34,905 nucleotides of DNA, taken from contig JAHDIA010000002.1 of NCBI GenBank assembly GCA_020631035.1, positions 8,684-43,588 of the forward strand, written 5' to 3'. Position 1 is the first letter of the stretch. Each line of letters begins with the position of its first letter. The translations under genes and the position numbers were made by a program. The notes under the pieces were generated by a model. It was not told the origin of the DNA and made no database searches. It saw nothing but the letters and a program-made list of their open reading frames with translations. This DNA is from Chitinophagales bacterium (GTDB lineage Bacteria; Bacteroidota; Bacteroidia; Chitinophagales; UBA2359). Positions 21,958 to 32,310 of this stretch are shown here, piece by piece.

Positions 21958-22701
21958 ATTTTTGTTTTAGCTTGTTTTAATATACCTGAATTACCTAACT
22001 TTTTAGAAGGCGATGTAAATAATAAGAAAAAGAACAGAGGCGATAATGTTGGGCTTATGGAGGTTTTTGAGAATGAAGCCAGTTATTATATTCCAGGAAT
22101 AGATTTTAATAGAGACGATATTTATAATATGTTTATAAACTCAGCTCGTCCACAACTATCTGACGAAATCAAAGAAGATAAATTCACTGTTAAAATGGAT
22201 GTGGCCGAATATTATTTCCCAACCTGGTATCCAATATTAGACCAATTGAGAAAAGATTTCAATATTACATCCGTAGAAAGACAAGGTATACTGCTTTCTG
22301 GTCGAAGAACTGGCAAATCTTATTTTGATCAGCTTTTAGAAAAAACACTGGATGAATTAAAGGAAATTTTTTTTAGAGATTTACACGAAGGAAACAATTT
22401 ATTTTTAAATCAAAATATAAATCCAATGGATAATTTACCCAAAGGTGTTTACAATATTAAACAAGGGGACACTGTAAGAATTACTGGTATTGATGGTGTT
22501 ACTTTTGAGGCTGTTTTTGTAGAGGAAACAATGGTCGGCTTTGAGCAAAAACATTTAAGACATTTAGTAAGAGATGGCGACAATGTTATCACCTCACACA
22601 TCAAATGTTCTGAAATTAAGAACATTGAAAAAACAACATTCCACCCTAAAGCCTCAAAAAAAGAAATACCTGAGCGTACAAAGTCTGAAGAAAAAGCGTA
22701 A
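21955..22701 (+). CDS. Hypothetical protein with terminase-like P-loop fragment (cargo gene)
   Basis: A 248-residue acidic, AT-rich gene on the opposite strand to its neighbours, with its own control region and a shared terminator at its end. Residues 115-122 read SGRRTGKS, resembling the deviant Walker A of the TerL gene in this window (ARRTGKN), but no Walker B or other ATPase motif follows. The rest contains a beta-rich region (GDTVRITGIDGVTFEAVFVEE) and an acidic N-terminus. It may be an independent protein with a chance match. Function unknown; a lysogen-expressed host-modifying gene is a reasonable inference from strand, base composition and regulation. Confidence 0.55.
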   Translation: MIFVLACFNIPELPNFLEGDVNNKKKNRGDNVGLMEVFENEASYYIPGIDFNRDDIYNMFINSARPQLSDEIKEDKFTVKMDVAEYYFPTWYPILDQLRKDFNITSVERQGILLSGRRTGKSYFDQLLEKTLDELKEIFFRDLHEGNNLFLNQNINPMDNLPKGVYNIKQGDTVRITGIDGVTFEAVFVEETMVGFEQKHLRHLVRDGDNVITSHIKCSEIKNIEKTTFHPKASKKEIPERTKSEEKA

Positions 22702-22731
22702 CAGTATACCGACGAATACGGAAAAACTGTG

Positions 22732-22766
22732 AAGCCCAACGATTAAAATCGTTGGGCTTTTTTTAT
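22732..22766. terminator. Bidirectional intrinsic terminator
   Basis: Perfect 12-bp arms AAGCCCAACGAT and ATCGTTGGGCTT around a 4-nt loop, followed by T's. It lies between the plus-strand cargo gene and the 3' end of the tape measure gene and can end both. Confidence 0.8.
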
Positions 22767-22778
22767 GCGTTTTCGGTT

Positions 22779-25700
22779 CTAAAAATCGGCTGAAGCTTCG
22801 GCGAGTTCTTCTTGTGCTTCTTGTATGTCGGATAAGGAAACATAAGCCCGTAACACCGTTGGTAACTTTTCGAGTAGTTGGTTTTGTCGAGCGATGGCAC
22901 TCTCTATATTTGCCAAACTCATTGCCTGAGCTGTTGCCTGAGCGTTGTCGTTGTTGTTGCTGACTGGGCCTGGTGTGTTGACGACTCCAGGAGCGGGACC
23001 ACCGACCACACCGCCCAACTCAAATTTACCATCCACATTGGGGACATTTTGTTTAATGTGTTGGTGTGCGAGTTCGGGATTTGTTTTGAAAATGTTTTCG
23101 CCTCCCTTATTGATTGAGTTGTACAACAATGAATTGATTACCTCACGATTTTGGAAATACGTTTTTCGACTTAGTATCATATACGGTTCGCCTCGTTCCC
23201 ATTCGCCCAAATAACGACCCGTTTTGCCGTCTATCATTTTGATACCTCCGTCAATGTGTCGCTGGCCAACTCGTGCCACTCCCGCAACCGAATTTATTCC
23301 ACCATTTCGGTAAATGGTCTTGTGGCTTTCTTTGTGGTACCATCCACCTTTGGAGTAATAGGAATCGGTTTTGTTGATAAATTGCGGCTTTCCTTGGTTG
23401 GCTACAAACCAGGCTCCTTTTTGGGCTTTCATATTTTCAGGAGTGAGCGTCATATTTCCGCCCTCTGGTGTCAATACGAATGCGCTGCCGTCCTTCGCAT
23501 AGATGGTATCGGGTGACTTGCTGAAGATCGTGTCGCTTTCTTTGTGATAGAATACCGTCCCGTCTTCGGCTATGCCCGAAAATGCGCTCCGAATTTTTGC
23601 AAATGCCGACAAAACACTCGCAACCGTCGAAGCGATGGCAATTAAATTCGCTGGGAATGGCTGTTTTGCCTGGTTTGCAACGGCGAGCAATTGGGCGGTG
23701 ATGGCGGCCGTCTGTTGAGCAACTGCCAATAAGCGAGCGGCATTGGCAAAGGATTTCGCTTGTTTTGATCCTTCTTTGTACTGCTTTGCATTGTCTTCGA
23801 GTATGCCCGAAAAGTCACCAAACAAACCGCTTATCGACTGGATGTCTTGTATTTGTTGTTGGTTGAGTGCGTCTTGTGCTGCTTTGCGTTTTTCGGTTTC
23901 TTCGACGAACTTATCGGTTTCGGCTTCGAGTAGTTGATTTTTTCGGTTGAAGTAGTCCTCGTCTATTAGTCCGAGTTGTTCTCGGAATAAGATTTCCTTC
24001 TCGATGCGCTGGACCTCTTCGAGTTCTAGCTGTTGTTGGAATTGTTCGTCGAGCTGTTTCGTTTGCAATCTTCTTTGTTCGTCGTCGAGTAGGATGTTGT
24101 TTTGTATTTCCTTGTAAGCTTGTGCGTAATTCCGTTGTAGTTCAATTTTTCTTTGTAAACTTTGGGCGTCTAGTGCTTCGAGTCGAAGGTTGAGACGGTT
24201 TTGCAATTGTTCGGTCGTTTCGCCTTCGGTGTCTACTTCGGTGACGGTAGAGACCCCAATTGGTTGTAAGATTTGAAGCGGTTCGAGCGATTGGTTGAAC
24301 GACTGTTTGATTTGTGTTTGAGCCGCTTGTTGAGCCGCTTCTAAGTTGCGGATTTTCGTTTGTATGTCGATTTGGACTTGTGCGTCCGTGGTTTGGCTGA
24401 GGGCTGACTGTAAGAACGAAATTTGTTTCGAGATCTCGTCGGCTGTTTGGGCTTCGTTTGAGTTGAGAGCGTAGTCGAGTTCGATGTCGAATTTGATGTT
24501 TTCGAGCTTGTCTTTTTCTTCGTCGAGTTGTCTTTGTAGCTCGGCGGCATCGAATAACAATTTTTGTTTGACTTCGATGTTTTGTTCGGTTTCGGCTTGT
24601 GCTTCTAAGTCTTTGATTTGAGCTTGTAGCTGTTGCTGTAAGGTCTTTGTTTCTTCAGCTACTTTTTGGATTGTGGATTTGAAATTTGATGTAAAGTTTT
24701 CCCCTGTTTTTTTGCCCAATTGTCCAGAGGTTAAAGCCAATTTTTCGGTTGAGGACCGTTGAGTCGTTTCTATGGCATTGTAAAAATCGTCTACTTTTTT
24801 CTTTTCAAATTCCAATTTTTTGTTAAGGTCTTCGACTGGTATGTCTATCGTTGGGATTTGGGCAAATGCGGGTAATAGTGCGTTGACGTCCTCGATTATA
24901 GAGTTGATTGTCTCTTTAAAGGTGACCTCGACGACTTTCAAACCACCACCAACATTTGATAAGATTTCAAGCCCACCCGAAAAAATATTCCACAACAAAC
25001 GCAAAGGCAAAATCAAGGCATTAATGGTCCCGCCAATGATTTGAACAGTTGCCGAAAACTTTTGCCCTTCGGTTTGTCCAGCTCTTAGGAATTGAATGAT
25101 TCGTCCTAAGAACGTACCGACGGGTGTAAGTGCGTCGATTATGTCTATTAGGACTTCTATACCTTCGGTTTTCAAAATCGTGAAAAAGGCATCAGCTGAA
25201 CCGAATGCACCTTGGAACCTTAACGACAATTGGTTTTGTGCTTCTGCTAGTCTTTGCTGTGCCTCGAATTGCTGTTGTTGTGCTTGTGTGTATACAGAGG
25301 TGTTATCGACCAAATTATTGATACTGTCGCCAATATTGTCGAGGCTCAATAAGAAGCTCGAACCGATGTCCTCGCCTGGTCCCGCAAATAAATCGGCGAC
25401 TAGTGTTTGATATTGATTGAGTGGTAACTCGCTTTCTTTTGTTTTGGTGATAATGCGCTGTAAAGCTTGTTCTGTTGTAATGCTTCCGCTGTTGATCCCA
25501 TCAAATAAGCTCTTTGTAAACTCTGTCCCGAAGGCTTTTTCGAGTGCCTCCTGTGCGGGTTTTGTTTGTTCTCTTATCCGTAGCCCGAATTCTTTTACGG
25601 TGTCGATTGCTTTGTCAAATGGGACCGTTGCTTGTTCAGCTTTGACCAAAACATTGAAGAACTTTTCGGTTGACAAACTTGCGTCCTGGGCTTGTGGGGC

Positions 25701-26549
25701 GTACTCGATTATACTATCCAAAAATTGATCACTGGCATTCGCACCAGCTAGATAGCCCTGTTTGATTTTTTCGAGGTTTTCGAGTGTGGTTCCACCAAAA
25801 CGCTCGGTAAGGCTATCGGCTGCCCTTAGAACTTTGCTGTATTCGTCGCCAAAAGTCTCGCTTATGGCTCGAACATTTGTTGTTACTTCTGCCGCTGCCG
25901 TTCCTGTCAATCCTGTAATACGTTCGACGTCTCGGTTGATATTGTCGAAAACGTCTTGTATTTCTTTGTACTCTCGGAACTTGTTAAGCAACTCACCAGC
26001 TGCTACTATGAGCGCACCAATACCCGTGCCGATTAATGCACTTTTAAAGGCTCCTAAGCTGAGGTTACCCGTTCTAATGCCTTTAACAATATTGTTGAAT
26101 GCCAATACGCCTCGCTTACTGAGGCGATCAAACAAACCGCTGCTTTTATCGGCTTCTTTGTTGAGGTCTTTTAAGGGTTTGATTGTCCCTTTGATTCGAT
26201 TGGTAAATTTACCTTGTCGCCCGACAATATCGTCTAATTTTTTGCCGTATACTTGGAGCTGGGCGGTAATGCGTTTCCAGTCTTCGGTTCCTTCGGTGAA
26301 CTTCTGTTGTTGCTTCAGTAGACCATTGAAACGATTCCTAATTTGATTAAAGCTCGCATTGTTCGCAAATCCTTGCGTCGAGCGAATCATTTGGATAAAT
26401 TGCTCGTTGTAGGCTTTTGAATTCGGTACGAGCTTTTTTAAATTTTCAGTTGACGTTTTGATCTCAGCGTCAAATTTTTTGACGTTCGCTTCGGCTTTCT
26501 TGGTGTCTACGGTGACAATGACGTTTATGTTTTCGGTGGTTATTCCCAT
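22779..26549 (-). CDS. Tail tape measure protein
   Basis: A 1256-residue protein, by far the longest of the tail operon and dominated by coiled coil: heptad Gln/Glu/Leu stretches from about residue 640 to 900. It has a hydrophobic stretch at about 163-190 (LSLGAFKSALIGTGIGALIV) and a Gly/Ala-rich C-terminus. This is the standard architecture of a siphovirus tape measure, which sets tail length and is ejected with the DNA. At about 0.15 nm per residue it implies a tail near 190 nm. The gene starts at ATG 26549, overlapping the upstream gene's stop (TAATG). It is the last gene of the tail operon here. Confidence 0.85.
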   Translation of the reverse strand: MGITTENINVIVTVDTKKAEANVKKFDAEIKTSTENLKKLVPNSKAYNEQFIQMIRSTQGFANNASFNQIRNRFNGLLKQQQKFTEGTEDWKRITAQLQVYGKKLDDIVGRQGKFTNRIKGTIKPLKDLNKEADKSSGLFDRLSKRGVLAFNNIVKGIRTGNLSLGAFKSALIGTGIGALIVAAGELLNKFREYKEIQDVFDNINRDVERITGLTGTAAAEVTTNVRAISETFGDEYSKVLRAADSLTERFGGTTLENLEKIKQGYLAGANASDQFLDSIIEYAPQAQDASLSTEKFFNVLVKAEQATVPFDKAIDTVKEFGLRIREQTKPAQEALEKAFGTEFTKSLFDGINSGSITTEQALQRIITKTKESELPLNQYQTLVADLFAGPGEDIGSSFLLSLDNIGDSINNLVDNTSVYTQAQQQQFEAQQRLAEAQNQLSLRFQGAFGSADAFFTILKTEGIEVLIDIIDALTPVGTFLGRIIQFLRAGQTEGQKFSATVQIIGGTINALILPLRLLWNIFSGGLEILSNVGGGLKVVEVTFKETINSIIEDVNALLPAFAQIPTIDIPVEDLNKKLEFEKKKVDDFYNAIETTQRSSTEKLALTSGQLGKKTGENFTSNFKSTIQKVAEETKTLQQQLQAQIKDLEAQAETEQNIEVKQKLLFDAAELQRQLDEEKDKLENIKFDIELDYALNSNEAQTADEISKQISFLQSALSQTTDAQVQIDIQTKIRNLEAAQQAAQTQIKQSFNQSLEPLQILQPIGVSTVTEVDTEGETTEQLQNRLNLRLEALDAQSLQRKIELQRNYAQAYKEIQNNILLDDEQRRLQTKQLDEQFQQQLELEEVQRIEKEILFREQLGLIDEDYFNRKNQLLEAETDKFVEETEKRKAAQDALNQQQIQDIQSISGLFGDFSGILEDNAKQYKEGSKQAKSFANAARLLAVAQQTAAITAQLLAVANQAKQPFPANLIAIASTVASVLSAFAKIRSAFSGIAEDGTVFYHKESDTIFSKSPDTIYAKDGSAFVLTPEGGNMTLTPENMKAQKGAWFVANQGKPQFINKTDSYYSKGGWYHKESHKTIYRNGGINSVAGVARVGQRHIDGGIKMIDGKTGRYLGEWERGEPYMILSRKTYFQNREVINSLLYNSINKGGENIFKTNPELAHQHIKQNVPNVDGKFELGGVVGGPAPGVVNTPGPVSNNNDNAQATAQAMSLANIESAIARQNQLLEKLPTVLRAYVSLSDIQEAQEELAEASADF

Positions 26550-27118
26550 TACAAATTCATTTGAATATTAAGGCTTTCTTTTGCGAGTTTTTCCAAGTTG
26601 AGCAAGTCGGATTCAGTGAGTGCTTCGGCTACTTTTGTGCGTAACAAATTGCGACTTTCTCCACCAAATCGGTAATAGAAAGTTTTGGCAAAAAATAACC
26701 TTCGTTTTTTCTTTTTTACTGGGTAGCGAATGGAGTTGGCGAGTGCCCAGGTTAGTTCCTGTACGGCGGCATCGTAGCCTCTCAGCTCTAGTGTACGTTG
26801 GTAGCGTTCAGCTTTGCCGTACTTTGCAAAATAATAGTCTCGGACGTATTGCTCCAATACATCAATATTGGGGAATTTTGTATGTCGGGTTTCCTTCATT
26901 CCTTGTACCCTCATATAATCATTGAATCCTAGGAGCAAACCAGCGATCTCGAACGAACCGCCCTTGACGACTTCATATTCGAGCGAACGAAGTCCAGCTC
27001 CTGAGCGTACGAGCTTATTGTCTTGAATTGCTTTTCTTAACAATCCAATGGCGAACTCGCCCCATTCGTCAAGGACTGGGACGAGCTTCTCGGCAATGCG
27101 TTCTTTGAACTCGATCAT
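26549..27118 (-). CDS. Tail operon protein of unknown function, between tail genes
   Basis: A 189-residue basic helical protein with no signal peptide. The sequence (DEWGEFAIGLLRKAIQDN, and a Lys/Arg-rich C-terminal segment VKKKKRRLFFAKTFYYR) is a type seen in phage minor tail or connector proteins, but no named family is evident. It is tightly packed: it overlaps the upstream gene by 4 bp (ATGA) and the tape measure by one base, so translation is coupled across the operon. A role in tail assembly next to the tape measure is an inference from position. Confidence 0.6.
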   Translation of the reverse strand: MIEFKERIAEKLVPVLDEWGEFAIGLLRKAIQDNKLVRSGAGLRSLEYEVVKGGSFEIAGLLLGFNDYMRVQGMKETRHTKFPNIDVLEQYVRDYYFAKYGKAERYQRTLELRGYDAAVQELTWALANSIRYPVKKKKRRLFFAKTFYYRFGGESRNLLRTKVAEALTESDLLNLEKLAKESLNIQMNL

Positions 27119-29022
27119 ATTGTCCTCAGTTTTGCGTTTCCTTCAATAAAATTGCATTCGTCGGCATTGAGTCCAAGGGATTTCAAAATGACGCATTGTT
27201 GTACATCGTCTATACGAATGAAAAACGGTGTACAATGGTCGTATTTTGCTAGGAACTTTAAGGAGGGTCTAAGCTTGACATTTATGTCTTTGCCGTTTAT
27301 GTCTTTGTTTGTCCACTTTTCCCAAAAATATTCGTATGTACCGACTTGTTCGTCCGTGGATGCCCAATTGAGCGAGAAGTCACAAAGGACCTCACCGTCA
27401 AAATTTAAATTGTCGGTACTACCGAGCGGGTATGGGGTGTTGATGGAATCATTTTGCAATCCATTCCAAAAATAGATTTGTGTACCGAAATCGTTTTCGC
27501 CGATTCCGAACAATGGCGTTGTTGCTACATCTAATACACAAGGCGTTTTCCAGCGACGGAAATTGTTTGTATCAAAACCCGAAAATTGCGAGAGTGTAGA
27601 GAAACCCGTCAATATGGTGTTTTCTCCACCTTCGACAATGTAATCGCTTTCCTGTTCTTTTTGGTCGCCTTTGGGCTTGGTATGCTTGAAGGTATAACCT
27701 CGTTTTTGATCGTAGCAAATTTCACCAGGAGAACATACAAGTTCGCTCCAGTCTTCGATTGCCGATTTGGTGGCAATGTCGTTGTACAAATTAAATTCAA
27801 TACATTTTGAAAACTTGTCGAACTTAAAAACGACACCAAACTTTTTTTGAATAAAATCGAAAAACTGTTGTATGGTGATGTCGGGCAAATGGTCGGCAAT
27901 GTCAAAATTTAAATTGTAGAAATTGGCGTCGAATGTGTCTGGTGTGCCGCCTAGATTTCCGTAAATTTCGACTTTTCCTTCTCGGTCTAACAATACATTG
28001 TTATAAAACAACAATTTGTCCACTTCGGGCAATTCCCAAAACTCGCCTTTTAGCTCGAAACCTGTTGCCGCCTCGATACATTCCTTTACATAAGTAAATT
28101 TAACTTGAGGACTTACGGGATAAGCAAAGGCGGTGCTTTCGTCCGAATTAACCAGGTAAGTTCCATCATAAAAATAATTCACATAACCGCTATAAGTTTC
28201 GGAGCCGTCCTCGCTATTGTATGCGCTTTGGTTTTGGATGACTGGAAACACATAAGGCTCATTTGCTTCGTTCGCTAAATTTGCGTTTAAAAAGTCTTGC
28301 ATACAATCGCCAAAATCCAACAATAAATTTAGGCGATCGTCAATGAACCAAAGGTCGCTATTCGGGTCGAGTGAGTCGATAATGATTGGCGTGTTGATGC
28401 TGTCTTCTACCAGGACGCAACCACCAAAAAAAACAGCCGAGGCGGTTTGTCCTGGATCGGCATTGATTTGACTTACCAGCTCTTGCATGTAATCGTCCTG
28501 GTCAAAAGCTGAGACAAAAACAAAGGTGTAGGTTTGACCATTGATGGTAATCGGATTTGGAAAAACATTCGGGTCTGGTGTACCAAAAACAGGACTAAGT
28601 TTTATTTTTACTTGGTCAGTCACCTCGCAAGGTATTTGCACCATTTGCGTACACAAATCCCGTATACTTTTATTTTCGACCAAATCTTTAAAAACGCCCT
28701 GGTTGTCCTGGAAAGTTAAGCGGTATTTTTTATAGCTCGCTTTCAATACTTTTATTTGACCACAACACAAGGTCACATCGCCGAGCTTTACTCTCGCTAT
28801 ACAATTGAATTGATTTGATTTGTTGTTCGATTGCTCAGGATGCCCCAATATTGCGGCATTCCCTCTGACGGGAGCATCAAAGGGAATGGTAAAAAAACCT
28901 GGTATAGATTGCCGACGAAAAACGGGATTGTTGAGCGAGGACGCAAAACGGGGGTTCCGCTCCAAAAAAAGGTCAATCCATTTGCCGTCCTTGTATACTT
29001 GATATGTAAAAAAGTTCGTCAT
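27115..29022 (-). CDS. Tail structural protein, probable tail-tip or baseplate component
   Basis: A 635-residue soluble protein, acidic and rich in aromatic residues and Asn, with no signal peptide. It begins FTYQVYKDGKWIDLFLERNP, a start typical of phage tail-tip structural proteins, and contains several beta-rich modules (for example 20-60 and 100-130). Large proteins of this kind located just before the tape measure gene are often distal-tail or baseplate proteins in Bacteroidota siphoviruses, but the assignment comes from position and general resemblance, not a named domain. It overlaps both neighbours by 4 bp. Confidence 0.6.
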   Translation of the reverse strand: MTNFFTYQVYKDGKWIDLFLERNPRFASSLNNPVFRRQSIPGFFTIPFDAPVRGNAAILGHPEQSNNKSNQFNCIARVKLGDVTLCCGQIKVLKASYKKYRLTFQDNQGVFKDLVENKSIRDLCTQMVQIPCEVTDQVKIKLSPVFGTPDPNVFPNPITINGQTYTFVFVSAFDQDDYMQELVSQINADPGQTASAVFFGGCVLVEDSINTPIIIDSLDPNSDLWFIDDRLNLLLDFGDCMQDFLNANLANEANEPYVFPVIQNQSAYNSEDGSETYSGYVNYFYDGTYLVNSDESTAFAYPVSPQVKFTYVKECIEAATGFELKGEFWELPEVDKLLFYNNVLLDREGKVEIYGNLGGTPDTFDANFYNLNFDIADHLPDITIQQFFDFIQKKFGVVFKFDKFSKCIEFNLYNDIATKSAIEDWSELVCSPGEICYDQKRGYTFKHTKPKGDQKEQESDYIVEGGENTILTGFSTLSQFSGFDTNNFRRWKTPCVLDVATTPLFGIGENDFGTQIYFWNGLQNDSINTPYPLGSTDNLNFDGEVLCDFSLNWASTDEQVGTYEYFWEKWTNKDINGKDINVKLRPSLKFLAKYDHCTPFFIRIDDVQQCVILKSLGLNADECNFIEGNAKLRTI

Positions 29023-31454
29023 TCGCTGCCGTCTGGTGGTGTTTGTTGGTCAACAATATTGCCGTCACTGTCGTAAATTGTGTAATCATTTAGGGCTGTA
29101 ATGTCAAGGGTGTAAGCTTGACCACCGCAAGGCGTAAATATGTAGAAATACAAAGGACAAGGCTCACAGGTGAACGGCAAAGGCTGCTGAACGTCGCCCG
29201 TGGTGTTTTTCCCTTCGGTCTTGTCGTAAATTTGAAGCTTGTCGAGGTTCAACACAGTACCGACGGCGGTTCGTCCTGTGTTGTTGAGGTTGTTGGTTAA
29301 TTCAATGTCAATTTGATTGCCTGTAACCTCGAAACAATACTCAAAATAGATCCATTGGCCGAGCTGTGCGGCTGTTGGATTTCCAGGTATTGGATTGATT
29401 GACTGCATTGTATTGTTATTGGTCGTAAAACCAAATTCGGGCAAATTCGGCGCAACCAAACAATTAACAATGTTTACAAAACAGAAGTAACCACAAAAGA
29501 AATATTCCCCTTCAGGCAATTGTTTTCGACTGTTCCCATTGCCATATCTAAATCTAACAATTAGATTGCTACCAAGGCAATTACCAGCAATTTGATTCAA
29601 TTGTAAGGACGAGTTACCCTCGTATTTTTTTGTAGTGCTGAGAATCTTCTCAAAACCAGCACCGACGGGCATTTGTTGACCGACTCCGAGGTCCGTCTCA
29701 AACAAACCATCGTCGCCGTAGCAAAATAAATTCTCGCCTGGCTCGCCTTGTGTCCAGGAAACGGAAATAATTTGGGAGCTTTGCGAACACTCAATACAAA
29801 CCTTTTTCCCGTAGAGCTGCGAATTTTGGTTGGTGTCCTTAAAAACAACTTGGTCGTTGGGGAATGCCGCTTGTATTGCATCAATTAAATTTGTAAAGCT
29901 CGTAAATGCGAATGTCGCTTTTTCGACGGTCCCATTTTCCAACTCGAATTCGATGCAAACTTGTTCTAGGAAGTTTTGGTCGATAAAGCTGTCGTCGAGT
30001 TCGATGTCGTAAGTTTTTGGAATGCCGCAAACCATATCGCCCGACTGTAAAACATTGTTGTCGTTTGAGTAGGATATGTCACCATTCAATCCTGTTGGAT
30101 TTGCCTTTACACAAATTTGACCGTTTTCGTCTTCAGACAATTCAAATTCGAGTCCAACCTCTACACCCAAACACGGGTCCGTATTGGGCGCACTTCCGAG
30201 GCACAAAGGCGGTGTACATACGACTTTGTTTTCGAGTTCTTCGTATTCAAATTGGCGGTCTGTTGTTGGCTCCCAAAAGTCCTGGAGTGTGAAGGAGCCT
30301 CCGCCGATTAAGATTTCGCAATAAAATCCTTTTTTGGGATTGCCACAATCACACTCACAATTACAAGTTTGTTCGCTTTCTTCGACTTCTAGTTCTGTAC
30401 TACAATAATTCACCTCTTTAAGTGCCCCACCTTTGAGGAACTCTTTTAACCACCACATTTGACAATTTTCGAGTGTTTGCGGTCCGAGCTTAACTTGTAC
30501 TTTTCGGCGGCTTTTTGTATCGCCAATTTTTAATTTATCTAAACCACGATAGACCGTTTTATCAAAGTCGTGGACTTCTTTCCAATTGCCCCTGGTATGA
30601 AAACTTTCAAGGCCTCCGAGCGAGTTCGTAAACAGAAAGTATTTGTACCAACTTTGATGACAAATAATGTTGTAGTTACGTCTAAACAATTCGTTGCCGT
30701 CTTGGTCTTTGACAATCGAAATGTAACAGCCAATTTGTAGGGACGGGCTAAAACCTTCGGGCGTTCGTTTGCACCATCCAACAGGAATGGAGTACAAACA
30801 ATTCTCGCCAACTGGATATAGATCACTTGTAAATGTAGCCGCTCCACCACCAGCGTACTCGATACGAGTACAGACCTCAATTTCGGTGACTGAGGCATCG
30901 CAATTGAACCAGGTGAGGTACTCTTGTTGGTGTCTCGTAATTGTCTTTTTGCAGGGGAACCACGTAAGCGGTTTGTTTTGTTCGCTATACTCGTTTGAAT
31001 AGATTTGAGGCGTAATGTGTTTCTCGTCTACCCCTCCGAGTATGGCGATACGTTCTTCGGACTCAATCGGCTCGCCTGGTTCAATTACAAAATCGTCGTT
31101 TGGGGTCCACGTTTCCCAAAGGCAAATTTTAAATCGAATTACAGAACTTTGATGTTCCATTATTGTATCAGTGCCCCAGGTTGGGCAATCGTGTTCGAGG
31201 TACTCTTGTAGCAATTTTGAAACGTTCCAAACATCGCAACCCGTAAGATCGGGTTTGATTTGAAGTTGTACGACCTCTTCAAAATCTTCGTTGCCTTTTC
31301 GGGCGATTTTGAGCGAGGCACACAATTTGTAATCACTCGGCAAATTGGGACGGATTGCAGTATCCGAACACAAACGTACATTGATGTCGTTTTTGGCAAA
31401 AATGAACTTTGTGTCGTTCTGCAAAAGGAATCGTATCTCTAGGAAATTATTCAT
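29019..31454 (-). CDS. Large tail structural protein, Cys-rich
   Basis: An 811-residue soluble protein in the tail operon, beta-rich with many Cys residues. A tight Cys cluster is visible near residue 370 (QTCNCECDCGNPKKGFYCE), and others follow (CEPCPLYFYIFTPC near the end). The phrase FLFTNSLGGLESFHTRGNW is a motif I associate with Bacteroidota phage structural proteins. The layout suggests a minor tail, fibre or receptor-binding protein. Such proteins determine host specificity, but that role is not proved here. The C-terminus is low complexity (DSDGNIVDQQTPPDGSE). Start ATG 31454, 1 bp after the upstream gene's stop. Confidence 0.6.
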   Translation of the reverse strand: MNNFLEIRFLLQNDTKFIFAKNDINVRLCSDTAIRPNLPSDYKLCASLKIARKGNEDFEEVVQLQIKPDLTGCDVWNVSKLLQEYLEHDCPTWGTDTIMEHQSSVIRFKICLWETWTPNDDFVIEPGEPIESEERIAILGGVDEKHITPQIYSNEYSEQNKPLTWFPCKKTITRHQQEYLTWFNCDASVTEIEVCTRIEYAGGGAATFTSDLYPVGENCLYSIPVGWCKRTPEGFSPSLQIGCYISIVKDQDGNELFRRNYNIICHQSWYKYFLFTNSLGGLESFHTRGNWKEVHDFDKTVYRGLDKLKIGDTKSRRKVQVKLGPQTLENCQMWWLKEFLKGGALKEVNYCSTELEVEESEQTCNCECDCGNPKKGFYCEILIGGGSFTLQDFWEPTTDRQFEYEELENKVVCTPPLCLGSAPNTDPCLGVEVGLEFELSEDENGQICVKANPTGLNGDISYSNDNNVLQSGDMVCGIPKTYDIELDDSFIDQNFLEQVCIEFELENGTVEKATFAFTSFTNLIDAIQAAFPNDQVVFKDTNQNSQLYGKKVCIECSQSSQIISVSWTQGEPGENLFCYGDDGLFETDLGVGQQMPVGAGFEKILSTTKKYEGNSSLQLNQIAGNCLGSNLIVRFRYGNGNSRKQLPEGEYFFCGYFCFVNIVNCLVAPNLPEFGFTTNNNTMQSINPIPGNPTAAQLGQWIYFEYCFEVTGNQIDIELTNNLNNTGRTAVGTVLNLDKLQIYDKTEGKNTTGDVQQPLPFTCEPCPLYFYIFTPCGGQAYTLDITALNDYTIYDSDGNIVDQQTPPDGSE

Positions 31455-31455
31455 A

Positions 31456-32310
31456 TTACTGGCCTCCTGGATTTAGTGATACATCGCCCTCAGTACAGTC
31501 GATTGGGTGCCACCAGTCCGAACAGCCCTCAGAAATGCACGGCTGAAGAACGTAACGAGCATACTTACAACATTGGGAACCGTCGGGAGCTGTCGAGCAA
31601 GCTTTGAGAATTACCTCGATAGGAGCTTGACAGCCTTCGCCACTGTCGAAAAAGTCTTTTGAGTTTAGGATGATTTTTTCTTCAGTATAGGTTTTTGGTT
31701 TTTGGCCTGGCCTTTTGATTGTCCATTCAATCGAATCGAAATTGAGGCTTTTGTTTTCTAAACAAACGTTGAGGTCTTTGTCTGTTTTGAAGCAAAATTC
31801 GGGGCACAAACGAGGACAAGGATCGGGCGCAATATTGCAAGCTGAGGCACACAATTTGCGAGTTGAGCGAAAAGAAAAAGGGACACGCCAACCAAAACCG
31901 CAATAGAGGTCGCAAACCATTTGCATTGTACCAAATTCGATGGGAACCGAACAAAAGTCCTCATGTTGACCTTTGCCCAAATCTATTCCCTTGGTGAGCA
32001 ATCCGATAATGTTGTCGGCGATTACCTCTGTAAAAGTATAGGCGTCGTCTTCGGCTTCGTAGCCTTGTGTTTTGAGGTCTGCATATTGTAGGACGACGAA
32101 GGCTCCATCCCATTTCCAAAAGCCGTCCTCTGTTGGCGTTTTGGTGGGCTTTTCTAGCAACAATACAGGATAGTCTAATTTTGACCGACTCGCTTCGAGA
32201 AACCTATCGGGCGAATCCATCATAAAATGTTTGATGCAATATGTACGGGCGGCAATGAGGCAAAACATTGCTCTTAATTTGCCAACGCTATTGATGTTTT
32301 TGAACTTCAT
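31456..32310 (-). CDS. Hypothetical Cys-rich tail operon protein
   Basis: A 284-residue soluble protein with about 20 cysteines, many in short-spaced groups: CASACNIAPDPCPRLCPEFC (residues about 155-175) and SQCCKYARYVLQPCISEGC towards the end. No signal peptide is visible, so disulfides would have to form outside the cell or the cysteines bind metal. No known family is recognised. It overlaps the upstream gene by ATGA and is followed 1 bp later by the large Cys-rich tail protein, suggesting the two are functionally related, possibly as parts of the tail tip. Confidence 0.6.
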   Translation of the reverse strand: MKFKNINSVGKLRAMFCLIAARTYCIKHFMMDSPDRFLEASRSKLDYPVLLLEKPTKTPTEDGFWKWDGAFVVLQYADLKTQGYEAEDDAYTFTEVIADNIIGLLTKGIDLGKGQHEDFCSVPIEFGTMQMVCDLYCGFGWRVPFSFRSTRKLCASACNIAPDPCPRLCPEFCFKTDKDLNVCLENKSLNFDSIEWTIKRPGQKPKTYTEEKIILNSKDFFDSGEGCQAPIEVILKACSTAPDGSQCCKYARYVLQPCISEGCSDWWHPIDCTEGDVSLNPGGQ

